A DNA stretch of 64,000 nt, taken from contig NC_053492.1 in assembly GCF_905171775.1 (NCBI RefSeq), positions 328,564,720-328,628,719 on the forward strand, read 5' to 3'. Of the stretch, positions 42,646 to 55,710 are shown one piece after another. Below the pieces are notes generated by a model. It was not told where the DNA came from and searched no databases. It saw only the letters and a list, made by a program, of their open reading frames with translations. Origin of the DNA: Rana temporaria. Lineage: Eukaryota; Chordata; Amphibia; Anura; Ranidae. Both the position numbers and the translations under genes were made by a program. Position 1 is the stretch's first letter. The number at the start of each line of letters is the position of its first letter.

Positions 42646-43798
42646 TTTTTGATGGGGCAAATAGGATGGTGCAGTTTTGATGGTGCAGTTTTTGATGGGG
42701 CAATGGATCAAACTGGATCGACACATGGTTGGATCACATTTACATCTCCAGGGGCACCGTCTCCAGTCAGGAGTATTGGTGGAGGCAAGACCACGCCGCA
42801 CAATTTCCCCAGAAATTGTATCTTTTCTAGTTATTCTTATTAAGTGGTCTTGCATAGCAAGAGCACTTATTGTTATCTCACATATATATTATTATTATTC
42901 TTATTATAGCCAAATTTGCCACCCTAACTCTCCCACAGTTTTTACACTACATAGACGAGTAATATATCGAATCGTGCGGATTGTTCTCGATCGGTGGGCT
43001 ATTACTGTGTGGAACGTTTCGCCGAATCGTTCGCGAAATATCGTAATTTTTGTGGCAAAATTTTCCCATAGGAATGAATGGGGAGAGCTAGAGTGTGGGA
43101 TTTCTAAAAATGAAAAATCAGCACATGATTTGTAAACTGCGACCACTCCCTAATTTTCAAGCCGACCTACACAAATCTTATATCAAAACGTTCAGCTATC
43201 CCTGCTGCCACCACACATGTTCACGGCTAAGTGATTGACCAAACCGTTTTCACAATATGATAATTTGTTTGCAACCTACACCATCCATTATTTCAATGGA
43301 AGTCAATGGAGGTCAAAGTTTAGAAAACGAAAATCTGCTTTGGAATTTGTAAACTGCGACTGTGCCTTCAATTTTATTATTTCAGAGACATACTATACAT
43401 CAAAATGTAGGTCTGGGTCTTGTGATTCGTAAAATATAAAGATATTCGCTGTACGATTTATAGTTTTTAAAATACAACCATTTGAACAGGACATGTAATA
43501 AAAAACATTCCTCAATTTCTGCTGTGTTTACAGAGAGGCTGCAAACCAAACAATTGGTTTCCTAGGAGACGCTGAGGAGTTTTATAACTGCTCACAAACA
43601 GCTGTGAGGTGAGTTGGCTCCTCCACACAAGGCCTGAGGGAACTTTCCTCTGCTTAGCTGCTTGTATATGTTTATATTGTTTTCCTAGGAGACGCTGAGG
43701 TAAAAACCTTCATACACACATCTGTGAGGGCTTTCTATAGCTCCTCCCACACACTGTGGTGATATGGCTCAGGGAACTTTCCTCTGCTTAGAGCAAGG

Positions 43799-43947
43799 GT
43801 CTCAAACTGGTGGCCCTCCAGCTGTTGTAAAACTATAAGTCCCATCATGCCTCTGCCTGTGGGAGTCATGCTAGTAACTGTCATTCTTGCAATGCCTCAT
43901 TGGACTTGTAGTTTTGCAACAGCTGGAGGGCCGCCAGTTTGAGACGC
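43799..43947. mobile_element. Palindromic MITE in family-1 copy 2
   Basis: Same element and same position in the unit as 41141-41290, with GTCTCAAACTGG and CCAGTTTGAGAC ends. Confidence 0.85.
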
Positions 43948-44110
43948 CTGGTTAGAGGCTGCTTGCATATGTTTACATTGGTTTCCTAGGAGACGCTGAG
44001 GTAAAAACCTTCATACACACATCTGTGAGGGCTTTCTATAGCTCCTCCCACACACTGTGAGGTGATATGGCTCAGTTTTTTTTGGCCCTGCATATATGCA
44101 TGCTCTGCAT

Positions 44111-45041
44111 ATAGCAAACCTCCATAGCAACCAGTCCATAGCAACCAGACCATAGCAACCAGACCATAGCAACCAGTCTATAGCAACCAGTCCATAGCAA
44201 CATTCCATAGCAACCCTCCATAGCAACCACTCCATAGCAACCACTCCATAGCAACCAGTCCATAGCAACCAGTCCATAGCAACCGTCCAGAGCAACCAGT
44301 CCAGAGCAACCGTCAATACCAACCAGTCCATAGCAACCAGTCCATAGCAACCAGTCCATAGCAACCAGTCCATAGCAACCATTCCATAGCAACCCTCCAT
44401 AGCAACCACTCCATAGCAACCAGTCCATAGCAACCAGTCCATAGCAACCACTCCATAGCAACCACTCCATAGCAACTGTCCATAGCAACCACTCCATAGC
44501 AACCGTCCATAGCAACCAGTCCATAGCAACCAGTCCGTAGCAACCCGTCCATAGCCATCAGTCCATAGAAACCTGTCCATAGCAACCTGTCCATAGCAAC
44601 CATTGCATAGCAACCCTCCATAGCAACCAGTCCATAGCAACCAGTCCATAGCAACCGTCCATAGCAACCAGTCCATAGCAACCACTCCATAGCAACCACT
44701 CCATAGCAACCGTCCATAGAAACCATTCCATAGCAACCCTCCATAGCATCCAGTCCAAAGCAACCAGTCCATAGCAACCAGTCCATAGCAACCGTCCATA
44801 GCAACCAGTCCATAGCAACCATCCATAACAACCCGTCCATAGCAACCAGTCCATAGCCATCAGTCCATAGCAACCCTCCATAGCAACCAGTCCATAGCAA
44901 CCCTCCATAGCAATCAGTCCATAGCAATCAGTCCATAGCACCCAGTCCATAGCACCCAGTCCATAGCACCCAGTCCATAGCAACCAGTCCGTAGCAACCA
45001 CTCCATAACAACCAGTCCATAGCAACCCTCTATAGCAACCA
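44111..45041. repeat. CCATAGCAA minisatellite 2
   Basis: Roughly 70 units of 13-14 bp, same variants as in copy 1, plus a run of CCAGTCCATAGCAC units near 44935-44985. Minus-strand frames of up to 271 codons are artefacts. Confidence 0.95.
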
Positions 45042-45242
45042 GTTTTTGATGGGGCAAATAGGATGGTGCAGTTTTGATGGGGTAGTTTTTGATGGAGCAG
45101 TTTTTGATGGGGTAATGGACCGAACTGGATTGACACACTGTTGGATCACATTTACATCTCCAGGGGCACCGTCTCCAGTCAGGAGTATTGGTGGAGGCAA
45201 GACCACGCCGCACAATTTCCCCAGAAATTGTATCTTTTCTAG

Positions 45243-46395
45243 TTCTTATTATTCTTATTATAGCCAAATTTGCCACCCTAACTCCTCCCACAATTTTTAC
45301 ACTACATAGACGAGTAATATATCGAATCGTGCGGATTGTTCCCGATCGGTGGGCTATTACGTTGTGGAACGTTTCGCCGAATCGTTCGCGAAATATTGTC
45401 ATTTTTGCGGCAAAATTTTCCCATAGGAATGAATGGGGAGAGCTAGAGTGTGGAATGTCAGAAACGGAAAAATCAGCACATGATTTGTAAACTGCGACCA
45501 CTCCCTCATTTTCAAGCCGACCTACACAAATCTTATATCAAAACGTTCAGCTATCCCTGCTGCCATCACACGTGTTCACAGCTAAGTGATTGATCAAACC
45601 GTTTTCACAATATGATAATTTGTTTGCAACCTACGCCATCCATTATTTCAATGGAAGTCAATGGAGGTCAAAGTTTAGAAAACTAAAATCTGCTTTGGAA
45701 TTTGTAAACTGTGACTGTGCCTTCAATTTTATTATTTCAGAGACATACTATACATCAAAATGTAGCAACCCTCCATAGCAACCACTCCATAGCAACCGTC
45801 CATAGCAACCAGTCCATAGCAACCAATCCAGAGCAACCGTCCATACCAACCACTCCATAGCAACCAGTCCATAGCACCCTCCATAGCAACCAATCCATAG
45901 CAACCATCCATAGCAACCAGTCCATAGCAACCAGTCCATAGCAACCAGTCCATAGCAACCACTCCATAGCAACCACTCCATAGCAACTGTCCATAGCAAC
46001 CAGTCCATAGCAACCCTCCATAGCAACCACTCCATAGCAACCAGTCCATAGCAACCCGTCCATAGCATCAGTCCATAGCAACCGGTCCATAGCAACCAGT
46101 CCATAGCAACCAGTCCATAGCAATCGTCCATAGCAACCAGTCCATAGCAACCCGTCCATAGCAACCAGTCCATAGCCATCAGTCCATAGCCATCAGTCCA
46201 TAGCAACCTGTTTTTGATGGGGCAAATAGGATGGTGCAGTTTTGATGGTGCAGTTTTTGATGGAGCAATGGATCGAACTGGATCGACACATGGTTGGATC
46301 ACATTTACATCTCCAGGGGCAACGTCTCCAGTCAGGAGTATTGGTGGAGGCAAGACCACGCACAACAATTTCCCCAGAAATTGTATCTTTTCTAG
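45243..46395 (+). mobile_element. Family-1 copy 3 (internally deleted)
   Basis: The body runs normally to ATACATCAAAATGTAG (about 45764) and then joins the minisatellite directly (45763-46208), so the middle 600 bp present in copies 2 and 4 are missing. The tail hairpin and CTAG (46392-46395) are intact. Confidence 0.8.
45763..46208. repeat. CCATAGCAA minisatellite 3
   Basis: Roughly 33 units. The left junction is within GTAGCAACC, so the deletion in this copy ended inside the array. Confidence 0.92.
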
Positions 46396-49371
46396 TTATT
46401 AAGTGGTCTTGCATAGCAAGAGCACTTATTGTAATCTCACATATATATTATTAAGTGGTCTTGCATAGCAAGAGCACTTATTGTAATCTCACATATATAT
46501 TATTAAGTGGTCTTGCATAGCAAGAGCACTTATTGTTATCTCACATATATATTATTATTATTATTCTTATAGCCAAATTTGCCCCCCTAACTCCTCCCAC
46601 AGTTTTTACACTACATAGACGAGTAATATATCGAATCGTGCGGATTGTTCCCGATCGGTGGGCTATTACTGTGTGGAAAATTTCGCAGAATCGTTCGCGA
46701 AATATCGTCATTTTTGCGGCAAAATTTTCCCATAGGAATGAATGGGGAGCGGTAGAGTGTGGGATTTCTAAAAATGAAAAATCATTACATGATTTGCAAA
46801 CTGCGACCACACCCTCATTTTCAAGCCGACCTACACAAATCTTATATCAAAACGTTCAGCTATCCCTACTGGCACTAGACGTGTTCACGGCTAAGTGATT
46901 GACCAAACCGTTTTAACAATATGATAATTTGTTTGCAACCTACGCCATCCATTATTTCAATGGAAGTCAATGGAGGTCAAAGTTTAGAAAACTAAAATCT
47001 GCTTTGGAATTTGTAAACTGCGACTGTGCCTTCAATTTTATTATTTCAGAGACATACTATACATCAAAATGTAGGCCTGGGTCTTGTGATTCGTAAAATA
47101 TAAAGATGTTCGCTGTAACGATTATAGTTTTTTAAAATACAACCATTTGATAGGACAAGTATTTAAGAAACATCCAGGATCTGAGTCTCTGCTTAGAGGC
47201 TGCATGCTTATGTTTACATTGGTTTCCTAGGAGACGCTGAGGTAATTAAAACTCCTCACGCACAGCTGTAAGGGGATTCTATAGCTCCTCCCACACAGTG
47301 TGAGGGCAGTTGTGAGGTGTTTTCTGTTGAGGTAAATACCTTTCATACACACAGTTGTGAGGTAGTTGTGAGGTGTTTTCTGTGAGGTAAATACCTTCAT
47401 TTGAAGGACAAGTATTAAAAAAAAATCCTCAATTTCTGCTGTGTTTACAGAGAGCCTGCAAACCAAACAATTGGTTTCCTAGGAGACGCTGAGGGGTTTA
47501 ATAACACCTCCCAAACAGCTGTGAGGTGAGTTGGCTCCTCCCACCACAAGGCTGAGGGAACTTTCCTCTGCTAGAGTGTTTTTGGCATATGTTTACATTG
47601 GTTTCCTAGGAGACGCTGAGGTAAAAAAACCTTCATACACACATCTGTGAGGGCTTTCTCTATAGCGCCCTCCCACACACTGTGAGGTGATATGGCTCAG
47701 TTTTTTTGGCTCTGCGTAACTTCTGCATGCTCTGCATATAGCAACCATACATAGCAACCAGTCCATAGCAACCAGTCCATAGCAACCAGTCCATAGCAAC
47801 CAGTCCATAGCAACCACTCCATAGCAACCCTCCATAGCAACCAGTCCATAGCAACCAGTCCATAGCAACCAGTCCATAGCAACCCTCCATAGCAACCAGT
47901 CCCTAGCAACCAGTCCATAGCAACCGTCCATAGCAACCAGTCCATAGCAACCAGTCCATAGCAACCAGTCCCTAGCAACCAGTCCATAGCAACCGTCCAT
48001 AGCAACCAGTCCATAGCAACCAGTCCATAGCAACCATTCCATAGCAACCCTCCATAGCAACCCTCCATAGCAACCACTCCATAGCAACGGTCTATAGCAA
48101 CCGTCCATAGCAACCAGTCCATAGCAACCAGTCCATAGCAACCAGTCCAAAGCAACCAGTCCATAGCAACCAGTCCATAGCAACCCTCCATAGCAACCCT
48201 CCATAACAACCACTCCATAACAACCACTCCATAACAACCACTCCATAGCAACCGTCCATAGCAACCATTCAATAGCAACCCTCCATAGCATCCAGTCCAT
48301 AGCATCCAGTCCATAGCAACCAGTCCATAGCAACCAGTCCATAGCAACCATCCATAGCAACCATCCATAGCAACCAGTCCATACCAACCCGTCCATAGCA
48401 ACCAGTCCATAGCCATCAGTCCATAGCAACCCTCCATAGCAACCAGACCATAGCAACCCTCCATAGCAACCCTCCATAGCAACCAGTCCATAGCAACCAC
48501 TCCATAGCAACTGTCCATAGCAACCATTCCATAGCAACCCTCCATAGCAACCCTCCATAGCAACCACTCCATAGCAACCGTCTATAGCAACCAGTCTATA
48601 GCAATCAGTCCATAGCAACCAGTCCATAGCAACCAGTCCATATCAACCGTCCATAGCAACCATTCCATAGCAACCAATCCAGAGCAACCGTCCATAGCAA
48701 CCATTCCATAGCAACCAATCCAGAGCAACCGTCCATAGCAACCAGTCCATAGCAACCAGTCCATAGCAGCCGTCCATAGCAATCCGTCCATAGCAACCCT
48801 CCATAGCAACCACTCCATAACAACCACTCCATAGCAACCTTTCCATAGCAACCCTCCATAGCATCCAGTTCATAGCAACCATCCATAGCAACCATCCATA
48901 GCAACCAGTCCATACCAACCGTCCATAACAACCCGTCCATAGCAACCAGTCCATAGCCATCAGTCCATAGCAACCAGTCCATATCAACCCTCCATAGCAC
49001 CCAGTCCATAGCACTCAGTCCATAGCACCCAGTCCGTAGCAATCAGTCCGTAGCAATCAGTTCGTAGCAACCACTCCATAGCAACCACTCCATAGCAACC
49101 ACTCCATAGCAATCCGTCCATAACAACCAGTCCATAGCAACCCTCCATAGCAGCCAGTTTTTGATGGGGCAAATAGGATGGTGCAGTTTTGATGGTGCAG
49201 TTTTGATGGGCTAGTTTTTGATGGAGCAGTTTTTGATGGGGCAATGGACCGAATTGGATCGACACACGGTTGGATCACATTTACATCTCCAGGGGCACCG
49301 TCTCCAGTCAGGAGTATTGGTGGAGGCAAGACCACGCCGCACAATTTCCCCAGAAATTGTATCTTTTCTAG
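46396..49371 (+). mobile_element. Family-1 copy 4, with triplicated 5' end
   Basis: It starts with three tandem copies of about 51 bp, each holding AAGTGGTCTTGCATAGCAAG and GAGCACTTATTG (46400-46550). Body, the CAAACCAAACAATTGGTTTC block and the longest minisatellite (47739-49156) follow. It ends in hairpin plus CTAG (49368-49371). Confidence 0.82.
47739..49156. repeat. CCATAGCAA minisatellite 4
   Basis: Roughly 100 units of 13-14 bp. It shows local higher-order duplication, for example the block with CCAGTCCCTAGCAA near 47900 repeated near 47965. Minus-strand frames up to 344 codons are artefacts. Confidence 0.95.
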
Positions 49372-50787
49372 TTAGTGGGAATGCTTTAATAAGCATTCCC
49401 AGTATTGATATTCGTTTTTTATTATTAGTGGGAATGCTTTAATAAGCATTCCCAGTATTGATATTAATTTTTTATTATTAGTGGGAATGCTTTAATAAGC
49501 ATTCCCAGTATTGATATTCGTTTTTTATTATTAGTGGGAAAGCTTTAATAAGCATTCCAAGTATTGATATTCGTTTTTTATTATTAGTGGGAATGCTTTA
49601 ATAAGCATTCCCAGTATTGATATTCGTTTTTTATTATTCTTCTTAATTTTAATTTTATTCCGTACGTTTTTTGGCTCTGCGTAACTTCTGCATACTTTCA
49701 GCTATTGAGACCATTTAACTTTTAAAATGTTCGTCTCATTCAGCTAACGATGGGACTTCTTCAAGTTTTTTTGTACTATTTATACTTTTTAAAATATTAA
49801 GCTTTTAGACACTTTTTTTAACATTGAAGTCAATGAGAACAACCTTTTTCCTGCTTCAAAACACACGTTCTGCCAAAAGTTTCAGCTCCTTCATACTTTC
49901 ACTTACAGACACCAAACAAACTTTAAAGCGGTCACAAAATATTCAGCTATCCAAACATGACTTTTCAGATTGATATCTTTTACGGTTTTTGTGAAAACGC
50001 AATTTACGTTTAGCGATTTTTTCAGAAAATGGAATCGGTTATAATGTAACCCTATGGAAGGGATTTAGAGTGTGTCATGTGACCTTTACAGTGGAGATCT
50101 TTGAAAACAAAAATTATCTTTAAAAAAAGGGCGAACAAATTGCTCTCACGCCCACAAGATCTACTTGTCATACACAATTTATATATCAAAACGTAGGTAT
50201 GCTTGTCTGGTTTCAGGCAATGTGATCAGTTTTGTGATACGTATTTTAGTTTTAGTTCCAGGAGCTTCTAAAGGACAAGAGCGACAAAACCACTCTCATT
50301 GACCGTCATGTTAAAAATTTTAAAAATTTTCCTGCAAAACTCACAAAGACGCTCTTTTCTAAATCGCTGGCATGGCCACAATTTTAAGTTTATCAACATA
50401 AATTTCATATCGATGCGTTCACAAGGGCCGTGTCTTTCAAACGGTGAAGTCGCTGTATCGATCGCATGTACGGTTGTGGATTTATTACGTTTTGTTTGAA
50501 GGCGTAATTCATGTATTGGTCTGTGAATTAAAAGGCGTTTGTAATGGTATTTCTTTCCATAAATAGCTTTCTACCTCAGTGCAATATTCCTCCTCACTGA
50601 CCTGGGGGAGGGGAAACCTCTTGAGGGGGGAGGGGCGACCAGGAAGTCAGCATACTCTCTACTTTGCAGATAGAGAAAGGAGCTGTGTGTCCTAAAGATA
50701 GTGTAGTGGTTATGGTGAATGGCTTTGGTGCGGGCTCAGCTATTCAGCATTCCCACTCGCATTTTCCTCAGGAAATGCATTTTCTAG
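49372..50787 (+). mobile_element. Family-2 unit A
   Basis: It begins with five tandem 54-bp copies of TTAGTGGGAATGCTTTAATA plus AGCATTCCCAGTATTGATAT (49372-49640). The body starts at CCGTACGTTTTTTGGCTCTG. The 5' AGTGGGAATGC is matched by the inverse GCATTCCCACT at 50747-50757. Hairpin 50759-50778, CTAG 50784-50787. Non-coding. Confidence 0.82.
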
Positions 50788-51939
50788 TTCTTAATTTTAA
50801 TTTTATCCTTTATTCCGTACGTTTTTTGGCTCTGCGTAACTTCTGCATACTTTCAGCTATTGAGACCATTCAACTATTAAAATGTTCGTCTCGTTCAGCT
50901 AACGATGGGACTTCTTCAAGTTTTTTTGTACTATTTATACTTTTTAAAATATTAAGCTTTTAGACACTTTTTTTAACATTGAAGTCAATGAAAACATCCT
51001 TTTTCCTGCTTCAAAACACACGTTCTGCCAAAAGTTTCAGCTCCTTCATACTTTCACTTACAGACACCAAACAAACTTTAAAGCGGTCACAAAATATTCA
51101 GCTATCCAAACATGACTTTTTAGATTGATATCTTTTACGGTTTTTGTGAAAACGCAATTTACGTTTAGTGATATTTTCAGAAAATGTAATCGGTTATAAT
51201 GAATTCCTATGGAGGGGATTTAGAGTGTGTCATGTGACCTTTAGAGTGCAGATCATTGAAAAAAAAATTATCTTTAAAAAAAGGGGAAACAAATTGCTCT
51301 CACGCCCACAAGATCTACTTGTCATACACAATTTATATATCAAAACGTAGCTATGCTTGTCTGGTTTCAGGCAATGTGATCAGTTTTGCGATAGGCATTT
51401 GACTTTTAGTTCCAGGAGCTTCTAAAGGACAAGCACCTCAAACTCCCTCCTATTGACTGTCATGTTAAAAAGTCTAAAAAATGTTTCTGCAAAACGCACA
51501 AAGACGCTCTTTTCTAAATCACTGACATGGCCACATTTTTAAGTTTATCAACATAAATTTCATATCGATGCGTTCACAAGGGCCGTGTCTTTCAAACGGT
51601 GAAGTCGCTGTAACGATCGCATGTACGGTTGTGGATTTATTAAGTTTTGTTTGAAGGCGTATTTCACGTATTTGGTCTGTGAATTAAAAGGCGTTTGTAA
51701 TGGTAATTCTTTCCATAAATAGCTTTCTACCTCAGTGCAATATTCCTCCTCACTGACCTGGGGGGGGGGAGAAAACCTCTTGAGGGGCGACCAGGAAGTC
51801 AGGATACTCTCTACTTTGCAGATAGAGAAAGGAGCTGTGTGTCCTAAAGATACTGTAGTGGTTATGGTGAATGGCTTTGGCGCGGGCTCAGCTATTCAGC
51901 ATTCCCACTTGCATTTTCCTCAGGAAATGCATTTTCTAG
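50788..51939 (+). mobile_element. Family-2 unit B
   Basis: It lacks the 5' hairpin and starts TTCTTAATTTTAATTTTATC, then CCGTACG. Short-end subtype (CTGTGTGTCCTAAAGAT). CTAG at 51936-51939. Its sequence is closest to unit G. Confidence 0.8.
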
Positions 51940-53118
51940 TTCTTCTTCTTAATTTTAATTTTAATTTTATTATTCCGTACGTTTTTTGGCTCTGCGTAAC
52001 TTCTGCATACTTTGAGCTATTGAGACCATTCAACTATTAAAATGTTCGTCTCGTTCAGCTAACGATGGGACTTCTTCAAGTTTTTTTGTACTATTTATAC
52101 TTTTTAAAATATTAAGCTTTTAGACACTTTTTTTTAACATTGAAGTCAATGAGAACATGCTTTTTACCGCTTCAAAACACACGTTCTGCCAAAAGTTTCA
52201 GCTCCTTCATACTTTCACTTACAGACACCAAACAAACTTTAAAGCGGTCACAAAATATTCAGCTATCCAAACATGACTTTTTAGATTGATATCTTTTACG
52301 GTTTTTGTGAAAACGCAATTTACGTTTAGTGATATTTTATCGGTTATAATGTAATCCTATGGAGCAGGTTTAGAGTGTGTCATGTGACCTTTAGAGTGAA
52401 GATCATCCACAAAAAATATTATCTTTAAAAAAAGGGGGAACAAATTGCTCTCACGCCCACAAGATCTACTTGTCATACACAATTTATATATCAAAACGTA
52501 GGTATGCTTGTCTGGTTTCAGGCAATGTGATCAGTTTTGTGATACGTATTTTAGTTTTAGTTCCAGGAGCTTCTAAAGGACAAGAGTCATGTTAAAAAGT
52601 CTAAAAAATGTTTCTGCAAAACACACAAAGACGCTCTTTTCTAAATCGCTGACATGGCCACATTTTTAAGTTTATCAACATAAATTTCATATCGATGCGT
52701 TCACAAGGGCCGTGTCTTTCAAACGGTGAAGTCGCTGTATCGATCGCATGTACGGTTGTGGATTTATTACGTTTTGTTTGAAGGCTTCGATAACTGATTT
52801 TGTGTGTGGATGAAAGCGTTTCTAATGGTATTTTGATTCCCTAAATAGCTTTCTTTACCTCAGTGCAGTCCTCCTCCCCCACCTCATGTGGAGAAAGCCT
52901 CTTGAGGGGGGAGGGGCGACCAGTCAAGTCAGGACACTCTCTATATTGCAGATAGAGAAAGGAGCTGTGTGATATTAGGCTTTATAAGTACTGAAGGAAC
53001 ACTGCTTGTATGTCCTAAAGATAGTGTAGTGGTTATGGTGAATGGCTTTTGTGCGGGCTCAGCAATTCAGCTATTCAGCATTCCCACTCGCATTTTCCTC
53101 AGGAAATGCATTGTCTAG
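51940..53118 (+). mobile_element. Family-2 unit C
   Basis: No 5' hairpin. Long-end subtype with GTGATATTAGGCTTTATAAG and GAACACTGCTTGTATGTCC before the end. CTAG 53115-53118. It shares ATGCTTTTTACC and GGAGCAG with unit H. Confidence 0.8.
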
Positions 53119-54323
53119 TTCTTAATTTTAATTTTATCCTTTATTCCGTACGTTTTTTGGCTCTGCGTAACTTCTGCATACTTTCAGCTATTGAGACCAT
53201 TCAACTTTTAAAATGTTCATCTCGTTCAGCTAACGATGGGACTTCTTCAAGTTTTTTTGTACTATTTATACTTTTTAAAATATTAAGCTTTTAGACACTT
53301 TTTTTTAACATTGAAATCAATGAGAACATCCTTTTTCCTGCTTCAAAACACACGTTCTGCCAAAAGTTTCAGCTCCTTCATACTTTCACTTACAGACACC
53401 AAACAAACTTTAAAGCGGTCACAAAATATTCAGCTATCCAAACATGACTTTTTAGATTGATATCTTTTACGGTTTTTGTGAAAACGCAATTTACATTTAG
53501 TGATCTTTTCAGAAAATTTTTATCAGTTATAATGTAATCCTATGGAACAGTTTTAGAGTGTGTCATGTGACGTTTAGAGTGGAGATCTTTGAAAAAAAAA
53601 TTATCTTTAAAAAAAGGGGAAACAAATTGCTCTCACGCCCACAAGATCTACTTGTCATACACAATTTATATATCAAAACGTAGGTATTGTTGTCTGGTTT
53701 CAGGCAATGTGATCAGTTTTGCGATAGGCATTTGACTTTTAGTTCCAGGAGCTTCTAAAGGACAAGCGCCTCAAACTCCCTCCCATTGACCGTCATGTTA
53801 AATACTCTAAAAAATGTTTCTGCAAAACACACAAAGACACTCTTTTCTAAATCGCTGGCATGGCCACATTTTTAAGTTTATCAACATAAATTTTATACCG
53901 ATTCGTTCACAAAAGCCTTGTGTTTCAAACGGTGAAGTCGCTGTATCGATCGCATGTACAGTTTTGGATTTATTAAGTTTTGTTTGAAGGCTTCAATAAC
54001 TGATTTTGTGTGTGGATTCAAGCGTTTCTAATGGTATTTTGATTCCATAAATAGCTTTCCTTACCTCAGTGCAGTCCTCCTCCCCCACCTCATGTGGAGA
54101 AAGCCTCTTGAGGGGGAGGGGCGACCAGGCAAGTCAGGACACTCTCTTTATTGCAGATAGAGAAAGGAGCTGTGTGATATTAGGCTTTATAAGTACTGAA
54201 GGAACACTGCTTGTATGTCCTAAAGATACTGTAGTGGTTATGGTGAATGGCTTTGGCGCAGGCTCAGCAAATCAGCTATTCAGCATTCCCACTCGCATTT
54301 TCCTCAGGAAATGCATTTTCTAG
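53119..54323 (+). mobile_element. Family-2 unit D
   Basis: No 5' hairpin. Long-end subtype. CTAG 54320-54323. It shares CCTATGGAACAGTTTT with unit I. Confidence 0.8.
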
Positions 54324-55710
54324 TTCTTAATTAGTGGGAATGCTTTAATAAGCATTCCCAGTATTGATATTCGTAAATTTATTATTAGTGGGAATGCTTA
54401 ATAAGCATTCCCAGTATTGATATTTAGTGGGAATGCTTTAATAAGCATTCCCAGTATTGATATTCGTTTTTTATTAGTGGGAATGCTTTAATAAGCATTC
54501 CCAGTATTGATATTCGTTTTTTTATTATTATTATTCCGTACGTTTTTTGGCTCTGCGTAACTTCGGCATACTTTCAGCTATTGAGACCATTCAACTATTA
54601 AAATGTTCGTCTCGTTCAGCTAACGATGGGACTTCTTCAAGTTTTTTTGTACTATTTATACTTTTTAAAATATTAAGCTTTTAGACACTTTTTTTAACAT
54701 TGAAGTCAATGAGAACATCCTTTTTCCCTTTGAAATCACATGCCCTGCCAAAAGTTTCAGCTCCTTCATACTTTCACTTACAGACACCAAACAAACTTTA
54801 CAGCGGTCACAAAATATTCAGGTATCCGGCTATGACTTTTCAGATTGATATCTTTTACGGTTTTTGTGAAAACGCAATTTACGTTTAGCGATTTTTTCAG
54901 AAAATGTAATCGGTTATAATGTAATCCTATGGAGCAGGTTTAGAGTGTGTCATGTGACCTTTAGAGTGGAGATGATTGAAAAAAAAGTTATCTTTAAAAA
55001 AAGGGGAAACAAATTGCTCTCACGCCCACAAGATCTACTTGTCATACACAATTTATATATCAAAACGTAGGTATGTTTGTCTGGTTTCAGGCAATGTTAT
55101 CAGTTTTGTGATACGTATTTTATTTTTAGTTCCAGGAGCTTCTAAAGGACAAGAGGGACAAATAAACTCTCATTGACACTCATGTTAAAAAGACTTTAAA
55201 ATGTTTCTGCAAAACACACAAAGACGCTCTTTTCTAAATCGCTGACATGCCCACATTTTTAAGTTTATCAACATAAATTTTATATCAATTTGTTCACAAA
55301 AGCCTTGTGTTTCAAACGGTGAAGTCGCTGTATCGATCGCATGTACGGTTGTGGATTTATTAAGTTTTGTTTGAAGGCTTCAATAACTGATTTTGTGTGT
55401 GGATTCAAGCGTTTCTAATGGTATTTTTATTCCCTAAATAGCTTTCTTTACCTCAGTTCAGTCCTCCTCCCCCACCTCATGTGGAGAAAGCCTCTTGAGG
55501 GGGAGGGGCGACCAGGCAAGTCAGGACACTCTCTATATTGCAGATAGAGAAAGGAGCTGTGTGATATTAGGCTTTATAAGTACTGAAGGAACACTGCTTG
55601 TATTTCCTAAAGATACTGTAGTGGTTATGGTGAATGGCTTTTGTGCGGGCTCAGCAATTCAGCTATTCAGCATTCCCACTCGCATTTTCCTCAGGAAATG
55701 CATTGTCTAG
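54324..55710 (+). mobile_element. Family-2 unit E
   Basis: It carries four 5' hairpin copies (54330-54520), one with a base lost (GGGAATGCTTAATAAGC). Long-end subtype. CTAG 55707-55710. It shares CCCTTTGAAATCACATGCCC with the solitary copy at 24431 and has no partner in the higher-order repeat. Confidence 0.8.

Larger units (their letters stand above)
40958..42830 (+). mobile_element. Family-1 copy 1 (5' truncated)
   Basis: It lacks the 5' hairpin and the first 700 or so bases and begins near TTTACATTGGTTTCCTAGG. It contains a palindromic MITE (41141-41290), the CCATAGCAA minisatellite (41455-42645) and a 185-bp tail ending in hairpin and CTAG (42827-42830). Confidence 0.75.
42831..45242 (+). 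mobile_element. Family-1 copy 2 (complete)
   Basis: It has a 5' hairpin AAGTGGTCTTGCATAGCAAG (42842-). The 5' GTGGTCTTGC (42844-42853) is matched by the inverse GCAAGACCAC at 45197-45206. The terminal hairpin is ACAATTTCCCCAGAAATTGT (45212-45231), with CTAG at 45239-45242. The interior has about 700 bp of body, a palindromic MITE (43799-43947) and a minisatellite (44111-45041). Confidence 0.82.

Noticed and set aside
42840..43146. Conserved small proteins repeated in each family-1 unit (about 62-152 codons)
   Set aside because: Frames differ in length and are broken between copies, so there is no sign of coding constraint. They look like non-coding element body.
41413..49265. Long minus-strand frames (up to 347 codons) with MDWLLWTGCYG-type repeats
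   Set aside because: They arise because a 13-14-bp unit without minus-strand stops is open in all three frames. The same peptide appears in every frame and lengths follow array length.
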